In this document: one piece after another, positions 62,056-64,000 of the stretch
How the letters are laid out: each line of letters begins with the position of its first letter
How positions within the stretch are numbered: position 1 is the stretch's first letter
Origin: Chitinophaga chungangae
Lineage (GTDB): Bacteria > Bacteroidota > Bacteroidia > Chitinophagales > Chitinophagaceae
Length of the DNA stretch: 64,000 bases
Direction: 5' to 3'
NCBI RefSeq assembly: GCF_017742215.1
Contig: NZ_JAGHKP010000003.1
Location: forward strand, 554,308-618,307
The notes under the pieces: model-generated
What the model saw: the letters and a program-made list of their open reading frames with translations, nothing else
What the model was told of the DNA's origin: nothing
Database searches by the model: none
Position numbers and translations under genes: made by a program

Positions 62056-63360
62056 CTAGATCCTGCCGCTGCCAACAGGCATTTCGCCGACGATAAACAC
62101 GCTTCCGCAAACCAGGATCATATCGTCTTTTCCCGCATGGGCCTGCGCCGCGGCATAAGCGGACGGTACATCGGGATAAGCTGTGCCTTGTAAATCCTCT
62201 TCCCTGGCTAGTTTCAGCAGATCGTTCTCATGCATGGCACGGGGTATCTGCGCTTTGGTGAAATAATAGGTTGCATCGGGCGGCAGCTGCCGCAGCGAGG
62301 CGGCCACATCTTTATCTTTCACAAAACCGGTAACGATATGCAGTTTGCGATAACTCACCAGCGCCAGCTGTTCCATGATGGCGTGGATGCCGGCTTCGTT
62401 GTGCCCTACGTCCAGCACGGTGTAAGGGTTTTGCGCGATCACTTCCCAGCGGCCGCCTAAACCCGTAAGGCGTTTTACGTTGGAGAGCGCCGCGCGGATG
62501 GTTTCCTGCGGCACGGGAAAACCTTTCAGCTGCAGTATTTCCATGGCGGCGAGCACGCCGATGAGATTTTTTTCCTGGTAATGCCCCGGCAGGTCGAGCA
62601 CGTAAGGCTCCACGTCTCCGGTGGGAATGTATTCAACGGAAAGATGCAGCGCGTTCGCCCCCGGCTGGCGGTGGATCACGCGGTATTCCTTGTCCGCAAA
62701 ACGGATCGGCGCGTTCCGTTTGTCTGCTGTGTCGCTGAACACGCGCACCGATTCGGGCTGCGTTTCGCTGATCACCACGGGCGTGTCCGGTTTGATGATC
62801 CCCGCTTTTTCAAACGCGATCTGCTGCAGGGTATCGCCCAGGATGTTCATGTGGTCGTAACTGATATTTGTGATCAGGGAAAGTAGGGGAGAGATGATGT
62901 TGGTACTGTCCAAACGACCGCCCAGACCGGTTTCTATCACTGCGATATCGATCTGTCGTTCAACAAAATATTCGAAGGCCATGGCCACCGTCAGTTCAAA
63001 AAAAGAAGGCTGTATGGTGGCGATGCTGGGCTTCATGCGCTCCGTAAAACGGACCACCGCTTCTTCCGGTATCATTTCCCCGTTCACTTTGATCCTTTCC
63101 CTGAAATCGTGCAGGTGGGGAGAAGTGTAAAGGCCGGTTTTGTAGCCCGCCTGCTGCAAAATGGCGCTGAGCATATGGCTGGTAGAGCCTTTGCCGTTGG
63201 TGCCGGCGATATGGATGGAAGGGAATTTTTGTTCAGGATGGCCGAGTATGCCGCACAGCTCGCGGATATTGAGCAGGTCGTTTTTAAATGCGGACGCGCC
63301 CACTTTGCTGAACATGGGCAGCTGGCTAAAGAGGAATTCGATGGTTTGCTGATAATTCAT
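62056..63360 (-). CDS. folC: Folylpolyglutamate synthase / dihydrofolate synthase
   Basis: A 434-residue Mur-ligase-fold enzyme that adds glutamate to folates. The P-loop HIAGTNGKGSTSHML, the YTSPHLHDFRERI block and the ETGLGGRLDSTN block are diagnostic. It is close to the usual length (about 420-440). It starts 12 bases after the preceding partial gene, probably in one operon. Confidence 0.95.
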   Translation of the reverse strand: MNYQQTIEFLFSQLPMFSKVGASAFKNDLLNIRELCGILGHPEQKFPSIHIAGTNGKGSTSHMLSAILQQAGYKTGLYTSPHLHDFRERIKVNGEMIPEEAVVRFTERMKPSIATIQPSFFELTVAMAFEYFVERQIDIAVIETGLGGRLDSTNIISPLLSLITNISYDHMNILGDTLQQIAFEKAGIIKPDTPVVISETQPESVRVFSDTADKRNAPIRFADKEYRVIHRQPGANALHLSVEYIPTGDVEPYVLDLPGHYQEKNLIGVLAAMEILQLKGFPVPQETIRAALSNVKRLTGLGGRWEVIAQNPYTVLDVGHNEAGIHAIMEQLALVSYRKLHIVTGFVKDKDVAASLRQLPPDATYYFTKAQIPRAMHENDLLKLAREEDLQGTAYPDVPSAYAAAQAHAGKDDMILVCGSVFIVGEMPVGSGRI

Positions 63361-63372
63361 AAAATCGCCTGG

Positions 63373-64000
63373 CTATATGTCAGGGCAACCCAGCTGGTTA
63401 CGCTTCTTTCTGAAGATGCCGCCGTTGCCTTTATCCCAGCTCCATTTGTTGAAACGGATCGGAATTATGCGCAAAGCTACGAATACATCCGCATGATTAA
63501 TTGTTTCACGGAAGAGGTTAGTGAAGATAGAGGCGGAGCCGATTACGAGCGGGCCCGCGCGCAGCACCACGCCCGCGTCTGCCTGTCCGAAACGGTTCAC
63601 CTGGAAAGGAAGGTACGCGCCCAGGTAAGTGCTTTCCCAGCGCGGCGTGATCTGCAATTGTGTGAGGGCGGTGGTTTTATTGTCGTCTTTTTTGCCGCCG
63701 TTGAGCGCCACGGTAGCGCCCGCGCTCACGAAAAAGCGCCCGTCGATATTGTAATCGCCCATCAAATTAAGACTGGTGGGCAGGTTCATATAAAAATTGT
63801 CTTCGGTTTCGAGCGGGGTGAACATGCCGGCCAACCTGCTGGTCCAGCTGCGGATGCTTTCTTCTTTTCTTTTGTTGAGAAGATTGACGGGTATGTCCTG
63901 CCCGCGCATATCGAGATTGGCGCTGGTAGCCGATTTTGTATACCGGATGCCGCCGATGTCTACGATAGACACGCCCAGTCGTGCTTTCCAGGTATCGGCG
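63373..64000 (-). CDS. Outer-membrane beta-barrel-like protein, C-terminal part (DUF5723-like; cut by window edge)
   Basis: The minus strand is open from the right edge to a stop at 63373, about 209 residues; the true start lies beyond 64000. The first visible codons read DTWKARLGVSIVDIGGIRYTKS. Alternating-residue stretches such as FFVSAGATVALNG and YLGAYLPFQVNRFGQADAGV suggest membrane beta strands, and the pattern resembles the DUF5723 porin-like proteins of Bacteroidota. The final segment (KGNGGIFRKKRNQLGCPDI) is a polar tail. It lies just upstream of folC on the same strand. Confidence 0.6.
   Translation of the reverse strand, partial: ADTWKARLGVSIVDIGGIRYTKSATSANLDMRGQDIPVNLLNKRKEESIRSWTSRLAGMFTPLETEDNFYMNLPTSLNLMGDYNIDGRFFVSAGATVALNGGKKDDNKTTALTQLQITPRWESTYLGAYLPFQVNRFGQADAGVVLRAGPLVIGSASIFTNLFRETINHADVFVALRIIPIRFNKWSWDKGNGGIFRKKRNQLGCPDI

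Noticed and set aside
1..64000. tRNA, rRNA, prophage or intact insertion sequence
   Set aside because: I scanned the gaps between genes and saw no cloverleaf-like, integrase or transposase sequence. A dedicated covariance-model search could still find a small RNA.

Overview
The window looks like a chromosomal segment of a moderately GC-rich member of the Bacteroidota, most likely a Chitinophagaceae (Chitinophaga-like) species. The clues are a SusC/SusD pair, secreted lipoproteins with short Bacteroidota-style signal peptides, several upstream boxes of the TAnnTTTG type (the Bacteroidota housekeeping -7 element), few Shine-Dalgarno sequences, and genes for chitin and beta-glucan type glycosidases. 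It is almost all ordinary, densely packed genes. I see no tRNA, rRNA, CRISPR array, phage or intact insertion sequence.

Layout. 0-4 kb: the start of a sigma-factor-like gene cut by the window edge, an NlpC/P60 peptidase, pyrophosphatase (ppa), a small lipoprotein, phoH and purE. 4.2-7.2 kb: a cytoplasmic five-PAS histidine kinase with a single-domain response regulator. 7.2-13.6 kb, minus strand: a threonine operon thrA-thrB-thrC followed by a TPR lipoprotein and rpe, preceded by a threonine-rich leader peptide ORF that overlaps an intrinsic terminator (a classical attenuator). 13.8-14.9 kb: a membrane protein and a tiny upstream ORF. 15.2-18.6 kb: tyrosine catabolism (hmgA, aldo/keto reductase, hppD). 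18.6-20.7 kb: GH16 glucanase, a small membrane protein and an L,D-transpeptidase. 20.8-24.9 kb: a gluconate-2-dehydrogenase subunit 3-like protein with two tandem GMC flavoproteins, a probable periplasmic sugar dehydrogenase. 25-31.2 kb: M24 peptidase-like protein, an alpha/beta hydrolase gene broken by an in-frame amber codon, cyclopropane fatty acid synthase, two tandem paralogous lipoproteins, a GH18 enzyme and a leftover C-terminal piece of a GH35 beta-galactosidase. 31.4 kb: CBS-domain protein.

32-47.5 kb: a complete respiratory Complex I operon of the E. coli type (nuoA, B, CD fused, E, F, G, H, I, J, K, L, M, N; NuoG carries the extra N7 cluster motif) with a metallo-beta-lactamase-fold gene inserted between nuoB and nuoCD. 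48-56.4 kb: a tricorn-type S41 protease, then a convergent SusC/SusD pair. 57-64 kb: a second, monofunctional aspartokinase, fructose-1,6-bisphosphatase, a CAP-domain lipoprotein, an ABC ATPase, a YfiT/DinB protein, a NUDIX hydrolase, folC, and the 3' end of an outer-membrane-barrel-like gene cut by the right edge.

The most interesting points are the thr attenuator with its 17-residue leader peptide, the sugar-dehydrogenase module with two alternative catalytic subunits, the metallo-hydrolase inside the Complex I operon, the amber-interrupted hydrolase, a 53-residue ORF ahead of the membrane protein, and a long imperfect hairpin upstream of ppa. No clearly new multi-gene system was found.
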